Shown: one piece after another, positions 24,699-32,855 of the stretch
How the letters are laid out: the number at the start of each line of letters is the position of its first letter
Position numbering within the stretch: the first letter of the stretch is position 1
Assembly: GCA_947625285.1 (NCBI GenBank)
Contig: CANQNS010000008.1
Span: 1 to 64,000, forward strand
DNA length: 64,000 bases
Direction of reading: 5' to 3'
Source of the DNA: an uncultured Oscillospiraceae bacterium
GTDB lineage: Bacteria > Bacillota > Clostridia > Oscillospirales > Oscillospiraceae
The notes under the pieces: generated by a model
Seen by the model: the letters and a program-made list of their open reading frames with translations, nothing else
Databases searched by the model: none
What the model was told of the DNA's origin: nothing
Made by a program: the position numbers and the translations under genes

Positions 24699-25979
24699 TC
24701 AGGGCGTGAAGGTCAGGTCCAGGTCCACGTCCAGGTCGGTCAGACCCTCCCGCAGCTCGGTGTCGCTGGTCCAGGTGTCACCGATGAGCTGCGGCTCCAC
24801 CTTGACCCAGGCGTCCTCATAGGCCACCGGCCGGCCGTTTTCGTCCTGGAAGCCGTGGCCGGAGCCCACGGCGGTGACGCTTGTCACCTGCTCCGGGTCG
24901 ATGAGCCGGTTGAACACATAGCGGAGCAGGCCCCCGTCGGTGATGCAGCTCAACCGCTTGTTGACGGTGTAGGGCTCGCTGGCCTCCACCACATATTCGC
25001 TGCCGTCGGCGTAGTGGACGACCAGATCGCCAAAGCCGTAGTCGCTGCCGTAGGGGTCGCCCTCCGGGGGCGTGACGATCAGACCCATGGCGGACACGCT
25101 GGCGGTCCAGCCCTCCGGGCCGGTCAGCTCCACGGTATCGGCAGGCTCAGCCAGGGGGACCGTCAGCCGGTAATCCGCGGAGTAGTCGCCCTTGTCGCCC
25201 CAGAAGAAGTACACGTCCAGGGCGTCCGCGGTGAACGCCTCCCCGAAGGAGGCCATGTAGGCCGCCACGGTCAGCTTCGTGTCTGTTTGGGACACCAGAG
25301 AGCACATGACGTCCATGCCCGGACCGTCTTTTATATCCTGCCCGGCGGGGAAGACCTGGGGCGTATCATGCACCCAACTCTCGCCGTCCCCGGCCGCCAG
25401 CCAGTTTCCGCCCCCGCCCAGGTAGAAGATGCCCCAGGTCTCGTCGGTCACCTCCAGGGCTGGGAAGCCCTTGTCGCTCTCGATGGTGTAAGTCATCACG
25501 CCGATGCCGTTGTCCGCCATGGCGATGTCCTCCAGCGTGCAGGTGTAGTCCCCCACGGTGATGCTGGCCCCGGCGGCGGACACGCTGCCGTCCAGCACCC
25601 GCTGGGCCATGTCCTGGTCCACCGGCTGGCCCTCGGTGACGATCTCCATGGTCTTTTGATTTCCGTCCTCGTCCCAGCTGTCCACCGGCAGGTCATAGGT
25701 CTGTTTGCCCGCGTCCTTGCCGCCGAACACGGTCTCGAAAAAGCCGGTATATTCGCCCACGGCGTAGGCGGTCACGGACAGGACCACCGCCAGCGCGGCG
25801 GCGATCAGCGCGGCCGTGCTGATCCGGCGGGTCTTTCGTTTCACAGGTATCTCCTCCTTTGCGCGCAGATCGATCACATCGTTTCCCGGCAGGGCCTCCT
25901 CCAGAGCGGCCCGGATGCGCCGGTCCGCCTCGTCGGACAGCTCCACCTGGTCCCAGGCGGTCAAAAATTCCTTAGCCAT
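24699..25979 (-). CDS. Membrane anti-sigma-type protein (partner of ECF sigma factor)
   Basis: 426 residues: a cytoplasmic N-terminus of about 50 residues with the sort of sequence seen in clostridial anti-sigma proteins (WDQVELSDEADRRIRAALEEA), a single transmembrane helix (about 54-73) and a large extracytoplasmic domain rich in acidic and aromatic residues. It overlaps the sigma gene by 8 bp, so both are made together and this protein likely binds and holds the sigma factor until an envelope signal arrives. The signal sensed is unknown. Confidence 0.75.
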   Translation of the reverse strand: MAKEFLTAWDQVELSDEADRRIRAALEEALPGNDVIDLRAKEEIPVKRKTRRISTAALIAAALAVVLSVTAYAVGEYTGFFETVFGGKDAGKQTYDLPVDSWDEDGNQKTMEIVTEGQPVDQDMAQRVLDGSVSAAGASITVGDYTCTLEDIAMADNGIGVMTYTIESDKGFPALEVTDETWGIFYLGGGGNWLAAGDGESWVHDTPQVFPAGQDIKDGPGMDVMCSLVSQTDTKLTVAAYMASFGEAFTADALDVYFFWGDKGDYSADYRLTVPLAEPADTVELTGPEGWTASVSAMGLIVTPPEGDPYGSDYGFGDLVVHYADGSEYVVEASEPYTVNKRLSCITDGGLLRYVFNRLIDPEQVTSVTAVGSGHGFQDENGRPVAYEDAWVKVEPQLIGDTWTSDTELREGLTDLDVDLDLTFTP

Positions 25980-26433
25980 ATCGTACCTCCTCCAATTTGT
26001 CCCGCAGATGCTGCCGGGCCCGGTCCAGACGGCTGGTGACGGCGGTGCGGGAGATCTGCAGCATGTTGGCGATCTCCCCGGTGTCGTAGCCCTCGTAGTA
26101 GTAGAGATACACCACGCCCCGCTCCGTGTCGGAAAGCTCCATCACCGCCTGGAACACGTCGTTTTCCTCCGGCTCGTCAAAGACCGGCAGGTCCTCCGTC
26201 AGCGGCTCGGTGCGCCGCCGGGCGGCGGAGCGGAGCATATCCCGGCAGTGGTTGGCGGTCACCGCCGCCAGCCATTGACGCTCCTTGCCCGGCGCGACGC
26301 GGCTGCCGTGCTCTATGAGCCGCAGAAAGACCTGCTGGACCGCGTCCTCCGCGTCGGGCACGGACTTGAGAAAGCTCAACGCCAGACGGTAGACCATGTT
26401 CTTATGGGCGTCGTACAGCGCCATCACATCCAA
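25972..26433 (-). CDS. ECF-type RNA polymerase sigma factor
   Basis: 153 residues with sigma region 2 (YRLALSFLKSVPDAEDAVQQVFLRL, about 15-40) and region 4 (ELSDTERGVVYLYYYEGYDTGEIANMLQISRTAVTSRLDRAR, about 98-140, helix-turn-helix at the end). The TTG at 26433 is preferred because AGAGGTG lies 7-8 bp before it; ATG 26424 is the alternative. Co-transcribed with its membrane partner. Confidence 0.9.
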   Translation of the reverse strand: MDVMALYDAHKNMVYRLALSFLKSVPDAEDAVQQVFLRLIEHGSRVAPGKERQWLAAVTANHCRDMLRSAARRRTEPLTEDLPVFDEPEENDVFQAVMELSDTERGVVYLYYYEGYDTGEIANMLQISRTAVTSRLDRARQHLRDKLEEVRYG

Positions 26434-26469
26434 GGGTCATCACCTCTTTTTGTTCGCGTTCGTATGGTA

Positions 26470-26495
26470 GACGAAAAACCGGGGCCCTATGTCAC
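26470..26495 (-). promoter_or_regulatory. Possible ECF-type autoregulated promoter
   Basis: On the minus strand GTGACA (26495-26490) and CGTC (26473-26470) are separated by 16 bp, 36 bp before the sigma start. The CGTC -10 fits ECF promoters, the -35 only loosely. Confidence 0.3.
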
Positions 26496-26516
26496 ACAGG
26501 CTGAGAAAAAACAAAA

Positions 26517-26545
26517 AGGGGCCGCTCCCAAAGGAGCGGCTCCCG
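26517..26545 (-). terminator. Terminator of the ohrR gene
   Basis: GCCGCTCC / GGAGCGGC stem with a CAAA loop; on the minus strand it is followed by a T-rich stretch (complement of aaaaaacaaaaa). Lies 16 bp after the ohrR stop. Confidence 0.7.
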
Positions 26546-26560
26546 GCGGTCTTGCCCTCG

Positions 26561-26998
26561 TCAGGAAAGGCTGTCCAGCAGCTTATAAAGAAGGTTATAG
26601 AGCTGGACGGATTCCTCCCGGCTCATACGCACGCAGCCGGCAAGCTGCCTGGGGATGTCCAGAGCCCGGTCCTTCAACGCCTCGCCGGCCTCCGTCACGG
26701 ACACGATCAGGTTGCGCTCGTCCGTCTGGGAGCGGGCCCGGGTCACAAGGCCCTTGTCCTCCAGCTTCTTGAACAGGGGCGTCAGCGTCCCGGAGTCCAG
26801 GTGCAGCAACTCCCCGGCGGCCTTCACTGTCAGGGACTTGTGCTCCCACATGACCATCATAGTCACATACTGGGTGTAGGTCAGGTCCAGCTCGTTCAGA
26901 TAAGGCGTGTACCGCCGGACCACCTCCCGCGCCGCGGCGTAAAGAGGAAAGCACACCTGATTTTCCAGCTTCAGGCAGTCATATTTGTTGTTCGGCAC
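26561..26998 (-). CDS. ohrR: MarR-family organic-hydroperoxide-responsive regulator, OhrR-like
   Basis: 145-residue winged-helix repressor. Strong resemblance to Bacillus OhrR: YDCLKLENQVCFPLYAAAREV with the redox-sensing Cys at residue 16, then LDSGTLTPLFKKLEDKGLVTRARSQTDERN (recognition helix and wing). In the family, oxidation of this Cys releases the DNA. No ohr peroxidase gene lies next to it in this window; the divergent neighbour is a cell-wall hydrolase. GTG start at 26998 with GGGAGG upstream. Confidence 0.85.
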   Translation of the reverse strand: MPNNKYDCLKLENQVCFPLYAAAREVVRRYTPYLNELDLTYTQYVTMMVMWEHKSLTVKAAGELLHLDSGTLTPLFKKLEDKGLVTRARSQTDERNLIVSVTEAGEALKDRALDIPRQLAGCVRMSREESVQLYNLLYKLLDSLS

Positions 26999-27033
26999 GG
27001 CCAGTCCCTCCCGGCGATCTTTGATCTGATACT

Positions 27034-27062
27034 ATTTTAACACAGTGCGACAGAATTTGTAA
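27034..27062 (-). promoter_or_regulatory. Promoter of the ohrR-like gene
   Basis: Minus strand TTACAA (27062-27057), 17 bp, TAAAAT (27039-27034), 36 bp from the start codon. Confidence 0.7.
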
Positions 27063-27141
27063 AGGGCGTCCGCGCTTTTTCACGGTCCGGGCCGGCGGGC
27101 ATAGTATGGGGGGCGAAAAACTCTATGGGGAGGTATGGTCG

Positions 27142-28017
27142 ATGAGTACGGCGGCGGAGGTCATATCCATCGCGCTGGGAGAGGTGGGCTATCAGGAGAA
27201 AGCCACCAATTCCGGCCTGGACGATCCGGCGGCCAATCCCGGCGGCGGCAACTGGACCAAGTACGGCCGGGACCTGGCGGCGGCCGGGTATTATAACGGG
27301 GACAAAAACGGCTTCGAGTGGTGTGACGTGTTTGTGGACTGGTGCTTTTTCAAGGCCTTTGGCAAGACCCAGGGCCAGCTGATAGAGTACCAGAGCGGGC
27401 CCCTGGGGGCGGCGGTGCCCTTTTCGGCGGGATATTACAAGGAGCGGGGCCGGTATGACCAGACGCCCCGGCCGGGGGATCAGGTGTTCTTTCAGGAGGG
27501 GGGCGCGCTGGTCCACACAGGCATCGTGGTGGAGGTGACCCCTACCCAGATCGTCACCGTGGAGGGCAACAAGGGCAACCGGGTCAGCAAACAGGCCCGC
27601 AGCCGTTCCAGCTCCTATATCGCCGGCTATGGTCATCCGAACTACGACGGCTCCGGCGGCTCAGTCCAGGCCAGTTCCGCGCCGGCCCGGCCGGTGGGAG
27701 ATCTGGTGAAGGAGTGGCAGACCTGGCTGGGGGTCCCGGCGGACGGCGAATACGGCCCGGACACCCGTATGGCGGCCATCGCCAGGCTGCTGCGGGCGTA
27801 TGTGCCCGAGCGGAATCTGACCGAGGGCTCCGCCGGGGACGCGGTGAAGGTGCTGCAGGGGCGGCTGTACACGCTGGGGTACGACCCCCAGGGCCTGGAC
27901 GGACGCTACGGCCCGGGCATGGAGGCGGCGGTGCGGGCCTATCAGACCAAAACGCCGGGGCTGACCGCCGACGGCGTGGCGGGCTCTTCCACCGTGGCGT
28001 CGCTGCTGGGGCTGTAA
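27142..28017 (+). CDS. CHAP-domain peptidoglycan hydrolase with C-terminal peptidoglycan-binding domain
   Basis: 291 residues. CHAP amidase/endopeptidase domain (about 1-170): the catalytic Cys is in FEWCDVFVDW (about 57-66) and the His in ALVHTGIVVEV (about 117-127). A linker (SSAPARPVGD) leads to peptidoglycan-binding repeats, the last being VKVLQGRLYTLGYDPQGLDGRYGPGMEAAVRAYQ. There is no signal peptide, as in phage endolysins, yet no phage genes surround it. Start ATG 27142 chosen because GGGGAGG lies 8 bp upstream; the longer frame from 27106 lacks a site. Confidence 0.85.
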   Translation: MSTAAEVISIALGEVGYQEKATNSGLDDPAANPGGGNWTKYGRDLAAAGYYNGDKNGFEWCDVFVDWCFFKAFGKTQGQLIEYQSGPLGAAVPFSAGYYKERGRYDQTPRPGDQVFFQEGGALVHTGIVVEVTPTQIVTVEGNKGNRVSKQARSRSSSYIAGYGHPNYDGSGGSVQASSAPARPVGDLVKEWQTWLGVPADGEYGPDTRMAAIARLLRAYVPERNLTEGSAGDAVKVLQGRLYTLGYDPQGLDGRYGPGMEAAVRAYQTKTPGLTADGVAGSSTVASLLGL

Positions 28018-28085
28018 AGGAAGCCGTTGCTGTGCCAAGGCCGCGCATTTGAGAGCGGCGCAGTACAGGTTTGAGAGCCAGGGCC

Positions 28086-28175
28086 GGAAGTGTCCCTCGA
28101 CCCGCATGATGAGAAGCGAAGCGAAACCGTGCGGGCGAGAGATACTTTCGGACTGGCTCCGACACCCAGTTAGAC
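28086..28175. repeat. 90-bp hairpin module B, copy 2
   Basis: Ends gttagac as copy 1. Differs by a few bases (tccctcg for tctctcg; gaaaccg for ggaactg) but keeps the CCCGCA/TGCGGG stem. Confidence 0.85.
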
Positions 28176-28344
28176 GCTCTATTTCGGTATCGGGACCAGC
28201 CCGACAGCATTTCCGCCCGCTCGCGGCTCGCTTCGCGCCCGAAATCGCGTGGCGGAAACGCTGCCGGTTCTGGTCCTCGGCCCTTTGGTGCGCCGCTCCC
28301 CTGGGGGGCGCGGTCTTGGCAGTAACGGTTTGAGAGCCAGGACC

Positions 28345-28434
28345 GGAAGTGTCTCTCGACCCGCATGATGAGAAGCGAAGCGGAACTGTGCGGGCGAGAG
28401 ATACTTTCGGACTGGCTCCGACACCCCGTTAGAA
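28345..28434. repeat. 90-bp hairpin module B, copy 3
   Basis: Nearly identical to the copy at 11447-11536, with the TCTCTCG-A-CCCGCA / TGCGGG-CGAGAGA stem intact. Confidence 0.85.
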
Positions 28435-28504
28435 CGGTTTCGGGCGGAAACGCTGCCGGTTCTGGTCTTCGGCCCGTCGGTGCGCTACCCGGCGGGTGTT
28501 GACA

Positions 28505-28546
28505 TCAAAAAATGCTTCTGAAGAGGGTACTCTTCAGAAGCATTTT
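28505..28546. terminator. Terminator of tRNA-Arg (bidirectional shape)
   Basis: AAATGCTTCTGAAGA / TCTTCAGAAGCATTT stem with T runs on both strands, 4 bp from the tRNA 3' end on the minus strand. Confidence 0.85.
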
Positions 28547-28549
28547 TGC

Positions 28550-28626
28550 TGGCACGGCATGAGGGATTCGAACCCCCGGCCTTCTGGTCCGTAGCCAGAC
28601 GCTCTATCCAGCTGAGCTAATGCCGC
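28550..28626 (-). tRNA. tRNA-Arg (ACG)
   Basis: 77 nt with encoded CCA on the minus strand. Anticodon loop CTACGGA with ACG, T-arm GGGGGTTCGAATCCCTC, acceptor GCGGCAT with ATGCCGT (terminal G-U). Confidence 0.96.
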
Positions 28627-28707
28627 TTATACTGTTCGCGCCTTTCGCGCCAAAGTATGATAGCATAAGCCCGGACAGATTGCAAGGGGTTTTGCAAAAA
28701 ATTCCCC

Positions 28708-28869
28708 TTACAGGCCGATGGTGTCCGCCACGTTGTCCACCACATCGCCCATGGACTTGAGGGCCTTGCCGATGTTGAACTTCTTCTTCCGCGGCGCGGC
28801 TATCATGCCTACCATGGACCCCACCATCAGGCCCACGCCCATTCCCTTGACAAAGGACATATTATTCAT
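28708..28869 (-). CDS. 53-residue YtxH-like membrane/surface protein
   Basis: Short gene between tRNA-Arg and ymdB. ATG at 28869 is preceded by AGAGGGG. The product opens with a Gly-rich hydrophobic stretch (FVKGMGVGLMVGSMVGMIAAP, about 6-26), a basic RKKK turn, then an amphipathic helix ending DVVDNVADTIGL. This is the layout of small YtxH-type proteins (GxxxG membrane helix, basic boundary, helix). Function unknown in the family. Confidence 0.7.
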   Translation of the reverse strand: MNNMSFVKGMGVGLMVGSMVGMIAAPRKKKFNIGKALKSMGDVVDNVADTIGL

Positions 28870-28920
28870 GCTTTACCCCTCTTTCTTGTCGGTTCACGGC
28901 TAGTATTTCCAGCCAAGCTG

Positions 28921-28929
28921 TGATATAAT
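28921..28929 (+). promoter_or_regulatory. Extended -10 promoter for the ymdB operon
   Basis: TGATATAAT: TG-N-TATAAT with no good -35, 33 bp before the ATG at 28962. Confidence 0.6.
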
Positions 28930-28961
28930 CGCAATAACTGTGATTTTTTAAGGAGAACGCC

Positions 28962-29741
28962 ATGATAATCAGCATATTGGCCGTGGGCGACGTATGCGGC
29001 GCGCCGGGCCTGGCCATTCTGGAAAAGCGGCTGAAGACCCTCCGCCGGGAGCGAGGTATCAGCTTCGTGGTGGCAAACGGGGAGAACGCCAACGTGGTGG
29101 GCGTGACGCCGGAGCAGTGCGACCGGATGTTCAACGCCGGCGTGGACGTGATCACCCTGGGCAACCACACCTGGGTCCGCTGGGAGCTGAAGCCCTACCT
29201 GGCCGACAACGTGCGTATGATCCGGCCCATCAACTACGCCCCCCAGTGCCCCGGCCGGGGCTTCGGGACGTACAGGACGCCCTTTGGGGAGATCTGCGTC
29301 ATCAACGCCCTGGGCCGGTTCACCCTGGACACCAATACCGACAACCCCTTCGTGGAGGTGGATATGCTCCTGAAGGAGCTGGACCCGCTGCCGAAGATCA
29401 TCCTGGTGGACATGCACGCCGAGGCCACCAGCGAGCGGCTTGCCATGGGCTACTTCCTGGACGGCCGGGTCAGCGCGGTGTGGGGCACCCACACCCATGT
29501 GCAGACCTCGGACGCCTGCGTGCTGCCCGGCGGCACCGGGTACATCAGCGACCTGGGCATGACCGGGGCCAGCCACAGCGTGCTGGGCATCGACGTGGAC
29601 CAGTCCATCAACAAGTTTTTGGGAGACCCGCCCATGCGCTATAAGTCCGGGGACGGGGACGGGAAGATCGAGTGCTGCGTGTTCGACATCGACACGGACA
29701 CGGGCCGGTGCGTGAGCGCGGAGGCGCTGCGGATATTATGA
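28962..29741 (+). CDS. ymdB: YmdB family metallophosphoesterase
   Basis: 259 residues, normal length. In Bacillus YmdB is a 2',3'-cyclic-nucleotide phosphodiesterase that affects motility versus biofilm choice. Metal-ligand motifs GDVCGAPG (8-15), NGENAN (39-44), TLGNHTW (about 65-71), DMHAEATSE and GTHTHVQTSDA are all present. First gene of a plus-strand run with the SbcCD-like pair; its stop overlaps the next start (ATGA). Confidence 0.93.
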   Translation: MIISILAVGDVCGAPGLAILEKRLKTLRRERGISFVVANGENANVVGVTPEQCDRMFNAGVDVITLGNHTWVRWELKPYLADNVRMIRPINYAPQCPGRGFGTYRTPFGEICVINALGRFTLDTNTDNPFVEVDMLLKELDPLPKIILVDMHAEATSERLAMGYFLDGRVSAVWGTHTHVQTSDACVLPGGTGYISDLGMTGASHSVLGIDVDQSINKFLGDPPMRYKSGDGDGKIECCVFDIDTDTGRCVSAEALRIL

Positions 29742-30847
29742 TACGCATTTTGCACGCGGCGGACCTGCATCTGGACTCCCCCTTCCAGGCCCTGGGCCGG
29801 GAGCGGGCCGCCATGCGCCGGGGGGAGCAGCGGGGGATGCTGGAGCGCATCGCCGCCGCCGTCCGGGACACCGGGGCGGATATGCTGCTGCTGGCGGGGG
29901 ACCTGCTGGATTCGGACAGCCCCTATCCCGAGACGGCGCGGCTTTTGGAGCAGGCGCTGCCGGCCCTGAACGTGCCGGTGTTCATCGCCCCCGGCAACCA
30001 CGACTGGTACGGCCCCCGCTCTCCCTGGGCCCGGCTGGATATGGGGGAGAACGTACATATTTTTAAAGAGGAGCGGCCTGTCTGCGTGGAGCTGCCGGAG
30101 CTGCACGCCCGGGTCTGGGGCGCGGCCTTCACCGGCAGGCATCGGGACGAGCCCCTGGCGGGTTTTTCCGCCGACAAAGAGGGAGATACTATCGATATCA
30201 TGGTCCTGCACGGGGAGGTGGGCGACCCCTCGTCCCCCTACGGGGCCATATCGGAGGCGGACCTGGCCCGCAGCGGCATGGATTATGTGGCCCTGGGCCA
30301 CAACCACGCCTGCAGCGGCCTGCGCCGGGCGGGGAACACCTTTTACGCCTGGCCGGGCTGCCCGGAGGGCCGGGGATTTGACGAGACCGGCGAAAAGGGC
30401 ATGCTTCTGGTGGAGGCGGGCCGGCGGGCCTGCCGGGCCAAGTTCATGCCCCTGGACGGCCGCCGGTACGAGACACTGGCGGTGGACCTGACGGGAAAGA
30501 CCGACCACGCCGGGGCGGTGCTGGAGGCCCTGGGCCGGGACCCGGCCCGGGACGTGTACCGCGTCACCCTGACCGGCACGCCGGACCTGGCCCCGGACCT
30601 GCCCCGGCTGCAAAGCGAGCTGGAGGGGCGGTTTTTCGCCCTGGAGCTCCGGGACGGGACGAGCCTGGGCCGGGACGTGTGGGACGGCCGGGAGACCCTG
30701 AGCCTGCGGGGGCTGTTTTTGGCGAAGCTGTGGGAGCGGTACCAGGCGGCGGAGACGGACGGCGAGCGCGCCGGCGTCGAGCTGGCGGCGCGCTACGGCC
30801 TGCAGGCTCTTGAAAACGGCGAGGAACCGCCATTAGGGGTCGTTTGA
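29738..30847 (+). CDS. SbcD/YhaO-like DNA repair metallophosphoesterase
   Basis: 369 residues. Calcineurin-like nuclease: MIRILHAADLHLDSPF at the start (D-x-H), LLLAGDLLD, IAPGNHDWY, MVLHGEVG and ALGHNHACSG give the full two-metal set. Pairs with the next gene, an SMC-like ATPase, as SbcC/SbcD or YhaN/YhaO. The ATG at 29738 lies in the ymdB stop; the upstream 66-bp extension of the frame is not needed. Confidence 0.88.
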   Translation: MIRILHAADLHLDSPFQALGRERAAMRRGEQRGMLERIAAAVRDTGADMLLLAGDLLDSDSPYPETARLLEQALPALNVPVFIAPGNHDWYGPRSPWARLDMGENVHIFKEERPVCVELPELHARVWGAAFTGRHRDEPLAGFSADKEGDTIDIMVLHGEVGDPSSPYGAISEADLARSGMDYVALGHNHACSGLRRAGNTFYAWPGCPEGRGFDETGEKGMLLVEAGRRACRAKFMPLDGRRYETLAVDLTGKTDHAGAVLEALGRDPARDVYRVTLTGTPDLAPDLPRLQSELEGRFFALELRDGTSLGRDVWDGRETLSLRGLFLAKLWERYQAAETDGERAGVELAARYGLQALENGEEPPLGVV

Positions 30848-30858
30848 CAAAACACTTT

Positions 30859-30888
30859 CGCGCCTGCGGGCGGCGAACTCTGCGAGGC
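30859..30888. repeat. 29-30-bp repeat overlapping a ribosome-binding region, copy 2
   Basis: Same sequence as 8079-8107 with one extra G. Sits between the stop of the nuclease gene and the ATG of the ATPase gene and ends in gcgaggc, the only candidate Shine-Dalgarno. Confidence 0.75.
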
Positions 30889-32853
30889 ATGAACATGGTT
30901 ATAAAGAAAATGACGGCCTGGTTCGGGACCCTGGACGGAAAGAGCCTGGAGCTGGGCCGGGGACTGAATATCCTCTACGCCCCCAACGAGAGCGGCAAAT
31001 CCACTTGGTGCGCCTTTTTGCGGGATATGCTCTACGGGCTGGACACCGCCCAGCGGGTGAAGCAGGGCCAGCAGCCGGACAAGGTGAAGTACCGCCCCTG
31101 GGGCGGCGCGCCCATGTCCGGCAGCATGGACCTGGAGACCCGGAGCGGTCCTGTGACCCTGCGCCGGTGGACGGAGCGGGCCAACCAGCCCATGCAGGCG
31201 TTCTCCGCCACCGTCACCGGCACGGACACGCCTGTGGCGGACCTGACGGCGGAGGAGGCCGGCCGGGTCCTCACCGGCGCGCCCCGGGAGGTGTTCGAGC
31301 GCAGCGCGTTCATCCACCAGTCCGCTCTGAGCATCACCTCGGACCCGGAGCTGGAAAAGCGGTTCGCCGCCATCGTATCGGCCGGGGACGAGGAGCAGTC
31401 CTATTCCGAGGCGGACGCGCTGCTGCGGGCCTGGCAGCGGCGCAGGACCGGCCGGAGAGGGGCCGTGACGGAGCTGGACGAAGAACTGGCCCGGCTCCGG
31501 GGCGAGCTGGAAGGCATCGAGGCCGCCGGCCGGAACGTGGAGGCCGTGGAGGCGGAGCTGGCCGCCGCCCAGACCCGCCAGGGCGAGCTGGTGCGGCAGA
31601 TGGAGCAGGCCCGTGCGGAGGCCCGGAAAAAGGCCCTGGCGGACTATCAGGCCGCCAAGGGAGAGACGGAGGAGCGGGCCGCCGCCCTGCGCCGGGCGGA
31701 GCAGGAGAAGGACCGGACCATGGAGGCCCTGCGGGCCACGCCCTTCGGGGTCATGGGGCCGGACCGGGCCGGGAAGATGGCGTCGGCGGATATCGCCGAG
31801 GCCCGGTCTTTGGCCGACCAGGCGGATCGCCTGCCTCCCCGGTGGCCCATGTTCATCCCGGCGGGGCTGGGGCTGGCGCTGCTGCTGGCCGCGCCTTTCG
31901 CCAGCATAGCCCTGCCGCTGGTGATCGGCGCGCTGGCCTTTTTCGCGGGAGCCGGCGCGCTGTACCTGTGGAGCAAGGATATCGACGAAAAGCGGGACGC
32001 GCTGCTGGACCGGCGGATGGAGATACTGAGCCGGTACGGGGCGGCGGACGCTGCGGGCGTGGAGGCCGCGCTGGGGGACTATCGGAAGCAGTGCGCCCAG
32101 GCCCGGCAGGTGGCCGCGTCCCTGGACGGCGCGGCGGCGGAGCTGGAGCGGGCGCGCCAGGCCCAGCGGGCGGCGGAGGAGCCGGTGCTGAACGGGCTGG
32201 ACTTCGTAAACGGCGACAACGAGGCGGCCAGAGCCTCCCGTGCCGTCGCTGACGGCCAGGAGCGCATCGACCGGCTCCGGGAGCGGCGGGCCGTGGCCGA
32301 GGGGCAGGTCCGGGCCCTGGGGGACCCCATGGCCCTGCGCTCGGCGTTGGAGTCCGGCATGTCCCGCCGGGAGGAGCTGACGGCCCAGGCCCAGGCGTTG
32401 GAGCTGGCCGCCCAGACCATGGAGCAGGCGGACCTGGCCCTGCGGGAGAGATTCTCCCCCGTGCTGGCACGGGAGGCCGCCAGCATCTTCGGCGCGCTCA
32501 CCGGCGGCCGCTATGACGAGATCACCCTGGCCCGGGACCTGTCCGCCAAGGTGCGGCGGACCGGCGACGCGGCGGGCTGGGAGACGGACTATCTTTCCCA
32601 GGGGGCCAAGGACCAGCTGTATCTGGCCCTGCGGCTGGCGGTGTGTTCGCTGGTGCTGCCGGCCGAGCAGGCCTGTCCCATCATCCTGGACGACGCCCTG
32701 GCCGCCTTCGACCGGCAGCGGATGGAACGGGCGCTGGACCTTTTAAAGACCGTGGCGGAAAAGCGGCAGGTGCTGCTTTTCACCTGCCATGAGCGGGAGA
32801 GCGGCTATTTCGCCCAGGACCCGGCGGTGACGAAGCTGGACCTGGGAGCGTAG
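30889..32853 (+). CDS. SMC-like ATPase, SbcC/YhaN-type partner of the upstream nuclease
   Basis: 654 residues. Walker A NESGKST near residue 32 of the N-terminal ATPase half, a coiled coil (about 185-280 and 390-510) interrupted near residue 320-360 by a pair of hydrophobic helices (MFIPAGLGLALLLAAPF ... LPLVIGALAFFAGAGALYLW) where a zinc hook or hinge would be, then the signature YLSQGAKDQLYLALRLA and Walker B IILDDALAAFD. The membrane-like segment is typical of YhaN. ATG 30889 used; a TTG at 30844 in frame would start inside the previous gene. Confidence 0.85.
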   Translation: MNMVIKKMTAWFGTLDGKSLELGRGLNILYAPNESGKSTWCAFLRDMLYGLDTAQRVKQGQQPDKVKYRPWGGAPMSGSMDLETRSGPVTLRRWTERANQPMQAFSATVTGTDTPVADLTAEEAGRVLTGAPREVFERSAFIHQSALSITSDPELEKRFAAIVSAGDEEQSYSEADALLRAWQRRRTGRRGAVTELDEELARLRGELEGIEAAGRNVEAVEAELAAAQTRQGELVRQMEQARAEARKKALADYQAAKGETEERAAALRRAEQEKDRTMEALRATPFGVMGPDRAGKMASADIAEARSLADQADRLPPRWPMFIPAGLGLALLLAAPFASIALPLVIGALAFFAGAGALYLWSKDIDEKRDALLDRRMEILSRYGAADAAGVEAALGDYRKQCAQARQVAASLDGAAAELERARQAQRAAEEPVLNGLDFVNGDNEAARASRAVADGQERIDRLRERRAVAEGQVRALGDPMALRSALESGMSRREELTAQAQALELAAQTMEQADLALRERFSPVLAREAASIFGALTGGRYDEITLARDLSAKVRRTGDAAGWETDYLSQGAKDQLYLALRLAVCSLVLPAEQACPIILDDALAAFDRQRMERALDLLKTVAEKRQVLLFTCHERESGYFAQDPAVTKLDLGA

Positions 32854-32855
32854 AT

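Larger units (their letters stand above)
28057..28496. repeat. Mosaic intergenic repeat cluster 2
   Basis: Fills the gap between the CHAP gene and tRNA-Arg; no gene is supported. Same modules as 11148-11598 in another order: ggcgcagtacaggtttgag, module B (28086-28175), gctctatttcggtatcgg, the cgctcgcggctcgcttcg block with ggcggaaacgctgccgg, tttgagagccagg, module B again (28345-28434), ggcggaaacgctgccgg again. Confidence 0.85.

Noticed and set aside
27142..28017. Prophage lysis cassette around the CHAP hydrolase
   Set aside because: The enzyme lacks a signal peptide like an endolysin, but no holin or structural phage gene lies nearby, only ohrR and a repeat cluster.
28179..28424. Small proteins encoded in the repeat clusters (also 11256-11468)
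   Set aside because: The frames follow the repeat modules, change with module order and have no ribosome-binding sites; they are translations of repeat DNA.
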